This document shows positions 1-10,957 of a stretch of 64,000 bases of DNA, one piece after another. Under the pieces are notes generated by a model. It was not told the origin of the DNA and did no database searches. It saw only the letters and a list, made by a program, of their open reading frames with translations. The stretch lies in contig JAAROD010000080.1 in assembly GCA_012274445.1 (NCBI GenBank), positions 1,736,001-1,800,000 on the forward strand. Direction: 5' to 3'. The position numbers and the translations under genes are program-made. The stretch comes from Sclerotiophoma versabilis (taxonomy: Eukaryota; Ascomycota; Dothideomycetes; Pleosporales; Didymellaceae). Position 1 is the stretch's first letter. Every line of letters begins with the position of its first letter.

Positions 1-829
1 AGCTGACCGACTGCTTACACCAGGAAAGGGTAGCATGCTCCCGGATCTCGAAACCTGTCTCTCTGTTGTGCCGCCACCAGCACAACGTCAAACACTCCTC
101 TTCACAGCCACAGTCACACCAGAAGTACTCGCACTGAAGGAACAACCACGTCCTGGCCGCCCTCCGATCTTCGTATGTGAAGTAGACACAGAGGACCTTG
201 CTATCCCGCCCAAGCTGCAGCAGAAGTACATTCAGACCCCCGTCACACACAAGGAATGCTATTTGCATGTCGCTCTTGAAACCCCGGAGAATCTCAAGAA
301 ATCTGTCATTATCTTCTGCAACCGTACCAAGACAGCTACGTTGTTGGAATACATGCTTCGTCTACTCGATCACCGCGTAACAGCACTGCACTCTGGTCTT
401 AAGCAGTCTGACCGTGTCAACAACCTTGCCCGCTTCCGTGCGCAGGCTGCGCGCATTCTCGTCGCAACTGATGTGGCAGCTCGAGGTCTCGACATTCCTG
501 AGGTTGCGCTCGTTATCAATTACGATGTGCCTCGCGACCCAGATGACTACATTCACCGTGTTGGTCGTACGGCTCGTGCTGGACGTGTGGGAACCAGCAT
601 CACATTGATTGGACAGCGAGACGTTGAGTTGATCTTGGCGATTGAGAAGCGTGTTGGCAAGAAGATGGAGGAGTATGAGGAAGAGGGAGTTAGCATTGAG
701 GGCAGAGTTGTGCGCGATGCATTGAAGCCTGTTACAGAGAAGAAGCGAGAGGCCATGTTGCAAATCGAGGAGGGTCGCGATGTTCTGGGCAAGAGGAAGA
801 CTGGCATGCAGAAGCGTAGAGCGAATTAG
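1..829 (+). CDS. DBP8: ATP-dependent RNA helicase DBP8, 3' part (5' end outside window)
   Basis: DEAD-box RNA helicase of the Dbp8 type, a nucleolar ATPase that acts in 40S subunit (18S rRNA) maturation. The frame is open from base 2 and begins inside motif II (the AD of DEAD, followed by RLL), so the first third of the protein lies upstream. Then come motif III-like TLLFTAT, the second RecA domain with VIIFCNRTKTA, ALHSGL, motif V ILVATDVAARGLDIPEV and motif VI YIHRVGRTARAGR, and a short basic tail ending KRRAN. A separate open frame could start at the ATG at 35, but that ATG is an internal methionine of this domain. No intron is seen in this part. Helicase identity is certain; the Dbp8 assignment rests on the LLTPGKGSMLPDLE context and tail length. 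Confidence 0.9.
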   Translation, partial: ADRLLTPGKGSMLPDLETCLSVVPPPAQRQTLLFTATVTPEVLALKEQPRPGRPPIFVCEVDTEDLAIPPKLQQKYIQTPVTHKECYLHVALETPENLKKSVIIFCNRTKTATLLEYMLRLLDHRVTALHSGLKQSDRVNNLARFRAQAARILVATDVAARGLDIPEVALVINYDVPRDPDDYIHRVGRTARAGRVGTSITLIGQRDVELILAIEKRVGKKMEEYEEEGVSIEGRVVRDALKPVTEKKREAMLQIEEGRDVLGKRKTGMQKRRAN

Positions 830-1145
830 ACGGCTGATGAATGTGACTGCAGAACGAAGGCGTATACTCGAACTACACCGATCCCTGTGCTAACCGGACA
901 TATCCTCTAAATATCGTCCTACACGCTCTAAACGCTCATGTCGTGAACCCTGAGCCATCTTGTGCAGCCAATCAGCACCTCACGATTACTAGCTCCGCAC
1001 TGCACAACGAACAGTCTCGCAAAGTACTGCCATAGCTACAAGTTCAACGTCACGTGTCATAGAGTCACTGAATCATCAGACAGCAGATATAAGAAAGGGC
1101 GTATCAAGTCATAACAGGAGAGCAAGCAGAAGAAGCGCGTCGACA
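830..1145. other. Intergenic: DBP8 3' UTR and downstream promoter
   Basis: No coding signal is seen. The stretch separates two genes on the + strand and should hold the DBP8 3' UTR and the promoter of the next gene. A TATA-like run (cagatataag) lies about 60 bp before the next ATG. Confidence 0.5.
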
Positions 1146-1986
1146 ATGACAGCAATGACACCACCTGAGTACCCGAAAACAGCAGCCAACAAGCTCGGCC
1201 GGCTAGCGAACAGAGGTAAAGCGATATCTATCAGACGTGCGAAAACACTGTATCCATACCAATTACACAACAGGCATATACGACTTCGCAACAATCCATA
1301 CACTCATCAACACCTGCCCAGTCCTGCACGTGTCCTTCAACGACCCAGAACACCCGTTCCCAGTCATCCTGCCCATGCTGGGCTGTACGGGCAACTTTGC
1401 GAACCAAAACGCAGATGCAAACACCACACCGCAAGATCTCTATATCCACGGCTACGTGTCAGGCCGAGTATTCAACAAAAGCAAAGATGCCGCTGCCGAC
1501 GGCCTACCAATGACCGTCGCAGCAACCTTCCTCGACGGCCTGGTCCTCGCCCTCGCCCCCTTCCATAACTCGTGCAACTATCGCTCAGCAATCGTTTATG
1601 GGTATGCCACGCTTGTGACGGACAAGGCTGAAGCACTGTATGCTATGGAGCTCATTACTGACAACCTCCTTCCCGACCGGTGGGCGAAGAGCAGGAATCC
1701 ACCTACCAAGGCTGAGCTCTCGTCGACTTCCATCCTGAGAGTTAGCATTGAATCAGCGAGTGCAAAGATTAGGGAGGGCGGGCCGTCTGAAGATCGAGCG
1801 GATTTGAAGGACGAAGGGTTGGTGAAGAGTACATGGACGGGCGTGGTTCCGTATTGGGGCACGTGGGGCGAGCCTGTAGAAGGGAAAGAGAATGGCTGTG
1901 CGCAAGTCGAACCTTATATTGAGGAATGGAGGATGAAGGAGACGTCGAAAGCGAGGAATTATGCTTTCGAAGCTATTGAGAAGTAG
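1146..1986 (+). CDS. FMN-binding split-barrel protein (pyridoxamine 5'-phosphate oxidase-like)
   Basis: Predicted flavin-nucleotide-binding protein of the PNPOx-like split-barrel fold, the group that includes bacterial NimA-like proteins; the substrate is unknown. The model is join(1146..1215,1274..1986), 260 aa. Exon 1 encodes MTAMTPPEYPKTAANKLGRL and ends one base into a codon; the 58-bp intron (gtaaag...acaacag) joins it in frame to YDFATIHTLINTCPVLHVSF, the usual start of the fold. Later features typical of the family are LPMLGCTGNF, LYIHGYVSGR, the ATFLDGLVLA...FHNSCNYRSAIVYGYA block and a C-terminal VVPYWGTWGEP. The 5' exon is required because the downstream frame alone lacks the conserved start. 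It is convergent with the P450 gene, with only 110 bp between stop codons. Confidence 0.85.
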
Positions 1987-2096
1987 AGCCGGTCCGCTTG
2001 TGCTTTGACATGAGTATAAGGTAGATGTATATGATTGAACTTTGCTATCTGGACGCTTCAACGCTGCAACAACTATGTAAATAAAAGGACAGGGGC

Positions 2097-3814
2097 TTAA
2101 CTTCGGGCCTCCATCTTTGTGCCCCGAGATCTGAACAGCGTGTTAAAGTTCTTCTGCGTAACGAACCACGCATTGTGCGTCTTCCACTCGGCACCAGGAT
2201 GCTCAAGCTCGATCTCAAATCTCCTCAGAAAGCTAGGAACTAGCTTGTAGATCTCAAGAAGACTGATGTTCTTGCCGATGCATGTCCGCGCACCGGCGCC
2301 AAACTGCAGCATACTCCCCTTCATCTCCTTCAGCTTCTCCGGACTCGCCTCAAGCCACCGCTCAGGCCGGAATGTGTCGACGTCAAAACCGAAGACTTCG
2401 GGCCGCCTGTGGACAACCCATGCGTTGCAGCCGACAATCGTGCCGCCGGGGACGAATGTGTCAACGATCTGCATGCCTTGCTTTGGTACGACACGCTCGA
2501 GGATTAGCCCCGGTGCGGGATGCAGGCGGAAAGACTCTTGAATGACAGCGTCGAGGTACGGTAATTTTTGGGCTTCGGGCCAAGACACAGTCTTGTCCGC
2601 GCGCTCCTCAATTGCTCCGTTTGCAGCGGCATCGTCGAGCTCGCGCATCAGTTTGGCGTAGGCCTGTGGATGCTTGACGAGGAAGTAGAAGACGGCCGAT
2701 AGCGAGATGGCGGTTGTTTCTGAGCCGGCAAAGACCATTGACGTGCATGTCGAGAGGATGCGGTTGTCATCCATAAAAGGGTGGTCGTGCGAGGCTTGGG
2801 CAAATTTGGAGAGCAGGTCGATACCGAGGGGATTGGCGCGCTCGTCATCAGAGAGGCCGAATTTCTTGATCTTGGAAACTTGTTGGGCGCGTTCGTTGGA
2901 GCGGGAGAGTGCAAAGAGGGTCACCGGGTGTACACGCTTGTCAAGACCGATGCGCTGGGCGAATAAGCTGATAGGGTTCTTCCAGAGAAAACGGTCGAGG
3001 ATGGGTATTTGGCCGACCTGGATAATAATAAGTAAAAGCACTAACGTCGAAGAGGGCGTAGTCTTCTTACCGGTGCCACATAATCGAAGAACTTGCCCAA
3101 GAACTCAATAATGTTGTCAACATCCTTATTGCCCTCAACAAAGCCGAGGCGTTTACTCCAGGTCAAATCTCCGATGACGTCAAAAGCGAAGAACTGCAGC
3201 CACTGACTGAAGTTGCAACTTCTACCAGTGTCGGCGAACATGGCCTCTGTCTTGTCGAGCCAGTAGGTAAGCGTGGAGTTGACGAGTGGTTCATAGTTGA
3301 CCAGTGAGCTCATGGAGAAGACATTGTTTACACAACGACGGTATTTAGCGTGGAAGTCCTCATCAGTGGTTGAGAACAGGGAAAGAAGAGGCTTGCCGTT
3401 CGCTACAGCACCCTGGACTGGATAGAAGTCCGACTAATCCAAGGTCAGCCCTCCATGTGAACACAAACTTCTCGATGAACATACCTTGTACACGCCCTTG
3501 TTCAGCCCATAGATGGCCTTGATAGCTCTTGGATCTGCGAAAGAGAGAACGTTCGGTCCCAGCCTCACAATATCGCCATGCTCCCGGTGTAAAGCGAGTG
3601 TTGTCCAGTGATGATTCTTCTTGGAAACGTCTCGAAACCTCCACCAGTTGCTGTATCCTGCTAATGTTGGGCCTGGGTATTTGTTAAGTCCCTTCCAGTA
3701 CTTGTTGCTGATGAGGTGGCCGGCGACGAGAGAGACAAGTACAACGGGCCAATATCGCACGAGCAGTGGCAGTATCTCAGTAAGGAGCATTGTGTAGTTG
3801 TTCCAGCTCAACAA
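2097..3814 (-). CDS. Cytochrome P450 monooxygenase (pisatin-demethylase-like)
   Basis: Microsomal haem-thiolate monooxygenase, 537 aa, model complement(join(2097..3017,3071..3433,3485..3814)) with introns of 51 and 53 bp and all junctions in phase 0. An N-terminal hydrophobic anchor (about residues 10-35) is followed by the KYPGPTLAGYSNWWR proline hinge. Core motifs are AGSETT in helix I (about 328-333), ESFR of the ExxR motif (392-395), FRPERW and the haem loop FGAGARTCIGKNI with its cysteine near residue 477. The N-terminal block LADPRAIKAIYGL-like and KSDFYPV resembles the CYP57/pisatin demethylase group, which detoxifies plant phytoalexins or acts in secondary metabolism; that subfamily is inferred. 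No biosynthetic backbone gene adjoins it, so the substrate cannot be guessed. Upstream lies a 4.7-kb gene-poor interval. Confidence 0.9.
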
Positions 3815-6800
3815 CTAAGGAAGTCCACAATCAGAGTTAACGGGAGAGGGCACACTGCTGTCACATTAAGTCGAGGCAGGGCATGACCTTATTTGAGGCC
3901 ACTGGTCGGGTGAGATCTGACAGCCAGCGTCATGCCTGCTTCGGATTGGATTGCCATCGTGTTGGGCTACGTAAGGCAGGAGTGTGTCGGCAGTTGTAAA
4001 ATGAAACTGAGGTTCCAAGGTTGTGAGTTTGGTGATGCTGTGGAGCTGTGGCGCCCCTTCGGAACATGGGGAATAGTTCCAGGGGCGCGGGGTAATTGGG
4101 TGATTCTCTCAACACCACAAATGTTTACTGTACACGCTTCTTGTCGCCTCAAATCGTGCAAAAAGCTGAAGATAACTCGCGTCGCAGTTGCGGAGCCCTG
4201 CAGCCATATTGAAAGATACTGTGACACACAACGCACACCTTCTTCATCTCATATTATATTTCTCGTCCCCCCGAATACAGATGTACTCGGCTTAATAACA
4301 TCTCCATATCTTCCGGATTGCTTCATTGTGAACTGCCGACGATGTTGGTTCAGTCCTGTGCTATGAGAGAGATATCGGCAGTTGTGTCTCGCTCGGCAGA
4401 TGCGTTGTGTTGTCTTCAGGCTGCTGAGCAGGATCCGGATTACCCGAAGTGGGCCTGGCACGTGACCTTGCCCGAGGCTATCATCGGTAGACCGAAGGCA
4501 TTAATGCTCATACTTGACAATGGGACTGATTATCATTCATATCCTGAAGCACGATCTCACACGTTGACTTGCATATGATTCTGTAAATCAAGTCATTTGA
4601 GTGCCATAACAAGAGGAAACAGTGAACTACCGAATCCTTGTGAGATGGACACATGAACCGCGACAGGTTGACAATTGCTGGTGACAGGAGTAGCTCAACG
4701 GATTTGGAAGTATGCTAGCGGAATCTCTAGCATGAGAAGTGTATGCAAAAGAACCCCTATGAGCACAATACTCCGGAAACTCTTTCGTTTGATTATATCC
4801 TACGTAGGGGCAAACGTGTACCGCGAAGGGACTTTCAACACCGACCCTTAGATGTCACGCGAACAGTTCAAGTGCTTAAAGCAAAGGGAAGAAGTTTGCT
4901 AGCTCAAAGCAAAGGGAATATTGCTTACAGAGCAGTGCTATGAGGCAGCAATACGGGGCTGTGTCTGCATAATGTTGAGTTCTGTAATCGATCCTTGACA
5001 CCACTGAAATTGAGTCAGTTCTTATTGACGTACTCCTTATGAATTTGTCTTTCCTCCTGTTGCATGCTTCTGTTGTTACTATGTCATTTTTGGCTGCCTA
5101 ATGTGGTAGCCTCAATGACGTGTTGCAGGCTCATGCGACAACAGCAGCATGTACAGTCCGTGAGTGGCGCAGTACCTGTCACTACACAGCGAAAGATCAA
5201 GAGAATTTGGGCGGTTGTTGCAAGCGATACCTTAATCCTTGGTGCAGGTGGGTGTCAAACAATGGCATGTTTTGCGAAGCGCCAGCGTCGAACACTGGCG
5301 GAGTGTGCATCGCCGAGCACCGTGCGGCAGCAGTCTAGTGAATGAGGGCAGGGCACAGTTAGGCTTGGTCGATGTTGTCGACATCTGCAAGCCTCGTCAA
5401 CAGCTTTGTGCCTGTGCCTGCCGTCGTCAGATACAGGAGGTTTACGGGAGGTTACCGAGCAACCACATCTCCCGAGCTCCCCGATCGCTTAGCCTTCACC
5501 TGGATCAGATTTGGAAGTGAGTGCCTCATTCGAGTGTTTACGGATATCAATCTAAAATTGTGGGTTTCCGTCATCCCCGGATGTCCAGCCCTACCGTTCA
5601 AGGATCCATACAGCGGCAGTATCGACACACCATCACCTCGTCACGGCTGGTCAGACCAGATCTTGGCCCCAGTCTCGGAGCAATCTTACTACAAGCACAC
5701 TTACCCGGACTTGGACAATTGGACCCCTGGACCCCCCGATTCTCAACAACTTCCGGATTCTGTTTGGGATGCATCAATATAAGTGAGTGGCGACGAGGGC
5801 TGTTAGGACATTCGTTGAAGGCGGGTGAATAAGAGACGACGGGGAACATCGATGTCTGCCGTCCGCATGAAATGAAACACAACCGGGTGAGCATTGTTTC
5901 GTGCCTGTGAACGGTGTGTCCTGCATGTGAATATATATTCTCATCACGAACGTGCCGTCCCGCGGGTCAAGAACGAGCAATGAGGCTTGCAGTAGCTTGC
6001 GCGACTTTGGTGAGCGAACCGTCTCTACACCGTGTAAGCTCTGCAGAGACGCCCTGTTGTACGCCGAGTATCATCGAGCGTGCATGTGGAGAAATGTGCC
6101 TGTCCTTGCTTGCTGCAGGCGTTGTGTGTAAGTGTTGGCGGTAGTGGACGAGTTCGAGAGCAAGTGCAGCGAAAGGAAGGTTGCCAGGTTCATCCTTGTA
6201 CAAGTGGACAAATGCGAATCGTGGACAGAGAAAGACGAAGCGTGCATGACTGCGCTGAAAAATGCTGATGGTCGGTTGACGGAATAACTCATCCTCTAAG
6301 ACGTGCTGGCGGCTGGGTGAGTCACCAAGCTCCACGTCGGTGTGCATGCCGCATGCGCTTACAACAACGCGTCGGCAGCGTCTGAAACGGCGCCGAAGAG
6401 TCTGCAGAAGTGGGTAGATACTGACGATAATGGTACGGTTGTTGAAGACCAGATGTCACTTCAGATCTGGGAGTGAGGATGAAGCCTGCAACGAGAGTCG
6501 AAGATGTGGAGACGGACGACGCCACTTGAAGCCGGCTCTAGCGTGAGTCCTGGCCCCTGTCCAGCTGAAGGCATCTCGAAGCAGGAAGGAGTAGAGTTGA
6601 ATTCATGCTCTCCATGCACCACCCCTTCGCACAGTGCGCTCATCAGAGTGCCAGCAAAGCAGCATCCTCAGTGCGCCACAACAGGGCCGGTGGTGTCGTA
6701 TGCTGCCCCGCAATAGTCGTCTACGATGAGGCGCAGACGCTGCAGATCCAGGATGCAAATTTCGGAGCGTCCTTTGCAGCTCTTTGCAGGTTTTGAAACA

Positions 6801-7687
6801 TGGCAGATGTATAATGCTACCGTTAAGAGGCAACAGCCGTGCAGACGGGCCTTTCGACAGGTTGGTCTGGGGCTGCTGCTAGCAGTGGCGCAATCGCCTC
6901 GGAGTGCTTCCGCTGGAGAGAGAGTGTGGGAGTGTGTCCCAATGGCAGACGGAAGCAGAGGACAGCAAACATGTGCTGAAACAAAATCCCACTTTGACAT
7001 ACTCTCCTGCAGCCGATTTCATCATGGCCGTTTATGATCAGCAGTAACATCGGCCGGGTAGTGCTGAAAGGACAAGTGCGGAGCGTTGAAGTCGGCGCGT
7101 CCGAGATGTGCTCTCCGCTGCCAGCACAGCCTCGTCGGCTATTCGGTCAGGTGGCGCATGACTGCCGGGCCCTCCGCGTGAGCAGCATGCTGCCATGATG
7201 CGGTCTGAGGTTGCTCGGCGTTGCGCAAGAGTGCTTGTGTGCTTGCTTCAGTACGCGCTCAGAGGGACTCGACGATGGCACCTGAGGCATTTCAGGGCAA
7301 TGTCTGGACGTTGCGATCACATGGAAGCGGCTTTGTCAAGGGCTTTCAGAGCGGATGCCATCCCTGCTCAGATCCCTGCTGAGCCAGGTGATTGGGCCGC
7401 TCAGGTTGCGCCCATTGCTAGCTCCAAGTAACGTCGTCCTGTAAGTCAGCCAAGCACTGCTCAGCAACGCCCACCTTCGCCAAAAGACCCTTACTATAGT
7501 AGAGATACCACGAGCAGCCGGCCTGTCTGCGTCGTCCTCCCCTAAGCCGCGTCGCCCAAAGGGGCAGCAAAGCCGCTGCGTTGCATGCTCGCTCGGGACG
7601 CTGGAGGTAAGCTTCTGGAATCTGCGTCATGTCGCAAGTCGCCGATGCTCGAGGCCCAGCAGCAAGCGCAGTCTCGCACTCTCGCAC

Positions 7688-7723
7688 GCTCTACAGGCTC
7701 TACAGGCTCTACAGGCTTTACAG
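7688..7723. repeat. Four tandem copies of a 9-bp unit (gctctacag)
   Basis: Three exact copies of gctctacag and a fourth with one change (gctttacag), followed by a run of eight or nine C. It lies in the gene-poor interval. Confidence 0.85.
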
Positions 7724-8281
7724 GCCCCCCCCCTCGCGCAAATCGCGTGTAGAGGCGCCTGCCCGCTGCCGCTTGCGGGCTGCCAGTGCGCTCCTGCCGG
7801 GCGCTGCGGGCATCAAGCAGGTTCTCGACGGTGTTTCGTATGCACAGGCACGGCGAGCGCCTGCTCAGCTGCCATGGTCAGGACACGCACAACCGCATCA
7901 TCGCTCAATTATTATGCTTTTCGCTATCTCACAAACGCATAGCAATGCACCGATCGGCCACCGTTTCGGTCTTCATCTCCGTCTGCATGCCCTAGAGAGG
8001 CTTTTCGCGTACAGAGGAGCATTTTGAGAGCATCGAAATCTCCCGTACGCAGCCATCCGCCTATCCACGCGTGCGCAACGCGGTGCCTCCGTCAAGGCCA
8101 GCTTAGATCCGACTAAACCTGCAGCTGCAGGCTCTCGCCGTATGCACGTCGAGCAAGCTAGCTGCGCAGTGCAGCAAAATGGGGCAGTGTGCATGCACGC
8201 CTGCCGGGATGCTGTGGCCACGCCGGGCTACCCATGATCGACGCTCGTAAGCTCTTAAGAAAGATGCCACCCTCTTCACTA

Positions 8282-8359
8282 GCCTCCCTACCCTCCACCT
8301 CCCACCTCGCCCTCCTCCCTCCTCATTCGCCCGCCCTCTTGTCTCCTCTCTACCTCCAC
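8282..8359 (+). promoter_or_regulatory. Pyrimidine-rich promoter tract
   Basis: About 80 bp made almost wholly of C and T on the + strand, ending about 130 bp before the ATG at 8492. CT-rich tracts just upstream of the start are common in promoters of filamentous fungi. Its role is inferred from position and composition only. Confidence 0.45.
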
Positions 8360-8491
8360 GGCGAGCCCTGAAAAAAACATATTCGCCCGAGACAACGGTT
8401 TTTTCACTTTCGTTTGTGCCCTTCGTTTTGTTGATTCTTTCGTCCCATTTAATATCGCTGTCTCGCACCACACAACGCACCGACCAACACA

Positions 8492-9544
8492 ATGCCGATC
8501 CAGCTACTACCCGCCTCGGCTGCTGCCTTTGCGCCACGATCAACTGTCAACGTCGTCTTGAACTCGAAAGCCGAGCCATGGCTAACGCAGACCCTGAAGC
8601 GCGTCAACCGAGTGAAGCGCCCTTTGAACAGCGTGCAGCAGCACACAAGATGCATGACAGAACTTCTCTCGGGGAAAAATGCCATCTGGTCGCTGAGCTC
8701 CATCATGGTCCCTAAGGCCCCGGATTCGGAATTGCGCAAGGACTCCAACCCCCTGGTCGAAGCGCTGTTCAACTACCAGCTCATCCACATCGAGGCATAC
8801 GTCGTACACGTCGACATGGTTTCACAACATGAGGTTGCATTCAAGCTTACACAGGACACCATCGATGCGCTCATCGAGTACCACAAGGACATCTACTCGG
8901 TCGACGTTGCTGCCAGCACATGGGATTGGGCCGAAAAGGAGCAGCAAGTCAAGAAGCTCCAGGACGGTTTCGTGCAGGCTGTCAACCGCTATGTGTTCCG
9001 CACTGGCGCACGTGCGCTCGAGGGCATGGAGGAGGACGGCGCCGGAGAATTACTCGAGGGCCGAGGTGAGGATGTCAAGGCTGCCATCATGGGCTTGTTC
9101 CTTCCGCTTCTGCCTCCTCCTCCCAGGATTGTCGATGTCGTCCGTCCTGCTCCTCTTCTCCCCAGCACACCCGGTACCGTCAACTGGTGGCAGCCAACAC
9201 AGTACTTGTCGCCGCCCCAGATGGAGTCGTGGAAGGTTTTGCCCTCGACACCTAGCCCGACCATCACCACCTGCAGTGAGCACTCACCCACCTACTGGAG
9301 CACCAACATGGGAACACAGAGTATGGAGCCCTTCCAGCTGCCGTCGCCTACACCGTCGTTTAGCCAGCCATGCTACAACTCGACGAGTGCGTACTACAGC
9401 CCGCCTCAGGCAGTCGCACCGATACCCTGCCTTCCTCTACCGAGCGTGCTAGCCCAGCAATGCGGGTCAAGCGCGGTGCACGGCGGATTTGGAGGGTTCG
9501 GGTGGGACAACGGGTTCGCAACACAGTACGCAGCGTTCACATAA
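8492..9544 (+). CDS. Uncharacterised fungal protein, 350 aa, proline-rich C-terminal half
   Basis: I do not recognise this protein. A single intronless frame of 350 codons starts at an ATG in good context (caacacaATGcc) after a pyrimidine-rich promoter tract. Residues about 1-190 look folded and mostly helical, with a block around NPLVEALFNYQLIHIEAY and a charged stretch WDWAEKEQQVKKLQDGF. From about residue 200 on the chain is rich in P, S, T, W and Y (for example LLPPPPRIVDV and PSPTPSFSQP) and ends in glycine-rich GGFGGFGWDN, which suggests a disordered or activation-like tail. No signal peptide, membrane span or zinc ligand set is visible. Codon use is like that of neighbouring genes, so it is probably real. 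Confidence 0.7.
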   Translation: MPIQLLPASAAAFAPRSTVNVVLNSKAEPWLTQTLKRVNRVKRPLNSVQQHTRCMTELLSGKNAIWSLSSIMVPKAPDSELRKDSNPLVEALFNYQLIHIEAYVVHVDMVSQHEVAFKLTQDTIDALIEYHKDIYSVDVAASTWDWAEKEQQVKKLQDGFVQAVNRYVFRTGARALEGMEEDGAGELLEGRGEDVKAAIMGLFLPLLPPPPRIVDVVRPAPLLPSTPGTVNWWQPTQYLSPPQMESWKVLPSTPSPTITTCSEHSPTYWSTNMGTQSMEPFQLPSPTPSFSQPCYNSTSAYYSPPQAVAPIPCLPLPSVLAQQCGSSAVHGGFGGFGWDNGFATQYAAFT

Positions 9545-10957
9545 GCGGAACACGTCAGTTTGTGATACCCTGTCCCTCGGTCGATACCTGGAAGCGCGGA
9601 CCTGGCCAGTCCTCTGAGCGCACCAACTCCTTCGACACTCCCAGTTCGAGACATCAGCGATATTCACCACATGTCGTTACCACACGACATCCAAGGCATG
9701 GGACGGCGTTTGATCAACATTAGCGAGCGTTTGCGTTTTCATTTCTCTCCTCTCTTGCCGTACATGTCTTTGATACCTGTTTGAATTTTTTTTTAGCGAG
9801 CGTTTCTCTTGTTGTCATCCTGACCACGCCTCCCTAGTCGGACGGCTTCTTTCTTTATTGCATCTCTGGGAGGTTTGCATTTGCTTTGCATCATCACGGA
9901 AGACACGGATACAGATAGCCTCGCGGCATCCTCGAGTCAGGCACTCGAGTTCTCTTCTTCGAGTTGTTTTTTGTTTAATGTCGTCATGACTGGAACGTTC
10001 TGGGTGCGAGCTCTTCATTGAGACTGGCAAGACCAGCTTTATGAGTCCACGCATCATTTTTACGTTCCTACCCGCTCGGTCTGGTATGGATTGCCAGCTG
10101 GAAGAGGCTGAGACGAGGATGTCGACACGAAAAGTTATACATGCACCTTGATGGTGCCACTGTAATAGCTCGTCTCTGCAGGGCTGGGATCAAAGGTCGA
10201 CTGAAGAAGTGGTGTGCAAGGGCGTGACGAGAGCACGCCAGTCGTGGTCTTGGCTGAAGAGTGGTCCTCTGCTTGCGGAGCAAACACTCTATCCCCTTGC
10301 GCGCCACCTTGTTCGGTCGACTGGAGATGGCAGAACAGCAGAGACACCAAGTCCAGGGCCCAGGCGGCTCCTGGCCACTCCACGGGTGGAGTGTACAAAG
10401 CTAAACACAGAAGCTTGCTTCTCTCCATTAAGCAGTCTAAATCTAATCAAAGAAGAGACTACCATATTGAAACCAATAAAAACAAATCACCACGCTCACC
10501 TACCGCTCCCATTGCAAGTGATGTTGTGAGGTGAGACACATGGCAGGCTTGGCCCCACGGCGTTCGCCGAGCATCTGCATGGACAGCGGTCGGGCGGTGG
10601 AATCCGGGGAAGCACGAGCGGGGCTGGTGGTGTAAAAGCAGAGGTCGTGGGGCTGCTTACCCGCAGGAAGGCAGGGCGAGGTCGAAGCAGGGCAGGGCGA
10701 GGGCATGTCGTGTGCCTTTGTTTCGCCGATTGTTCCAAGGTTGGGGCTTTGACGTCTGCTTTTGTCTCATCCCAGCACCCCAGCACCCCAGCACTCCAGC
10801 TCTCCAGCACTCCAGCACCCCAGCACGCCTGCCACACACGGCTACCACACACGGCTACCATACACGCCCGCGCCCCTGTGCCTTCCGCCACGCCCATGGC
10901 GCTTGCCTGGCCACAGTGAAGAGCCGACGACGTTGCAGAGGAAGCGCAGCGAGCACG
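9545..10957. other. Intergenic interval with simple repeats, before VID24
   Basis: No supported gene. Open frames on both strands here overlap the degenerate repeat at 10771-10827 and the 5' part of the VID24 gene and have no partner exon. A second small direct repeat (two copies of cacacacggctac) follows near 10834-10860. Confidence 0.45.
10771..10827. repeat. Degenerate minisatellite (cccagcac-like units)
   Basis: About seven units of 8-10 bp based on cccagcac/ctccagcac in direct orientation, ending about 130 bp upstream of the VID24 start codon. Confidence 0.8.

Larger units (their letters stand above)
3815..8491. other. Gene-poor interval of 4.7 kb
   Basis: No open frame here shows a domain, a plausible splice-linked partner or a pattern I recognise; the many short frames overlap on both strands. 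It holds the P450 promoter on the left, a 9-bp tandem repeat at 7688-7723, and a pyrimidine-rich core-promoter stretch before the gene at 8492. Base composition is ordinary, not AT-rich, so it does not look like an obvious degraded transposon. A non-coding RNA or an unusually long upstream control region is possible but nothing in the sequence proves it. Confidence 0.45.
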
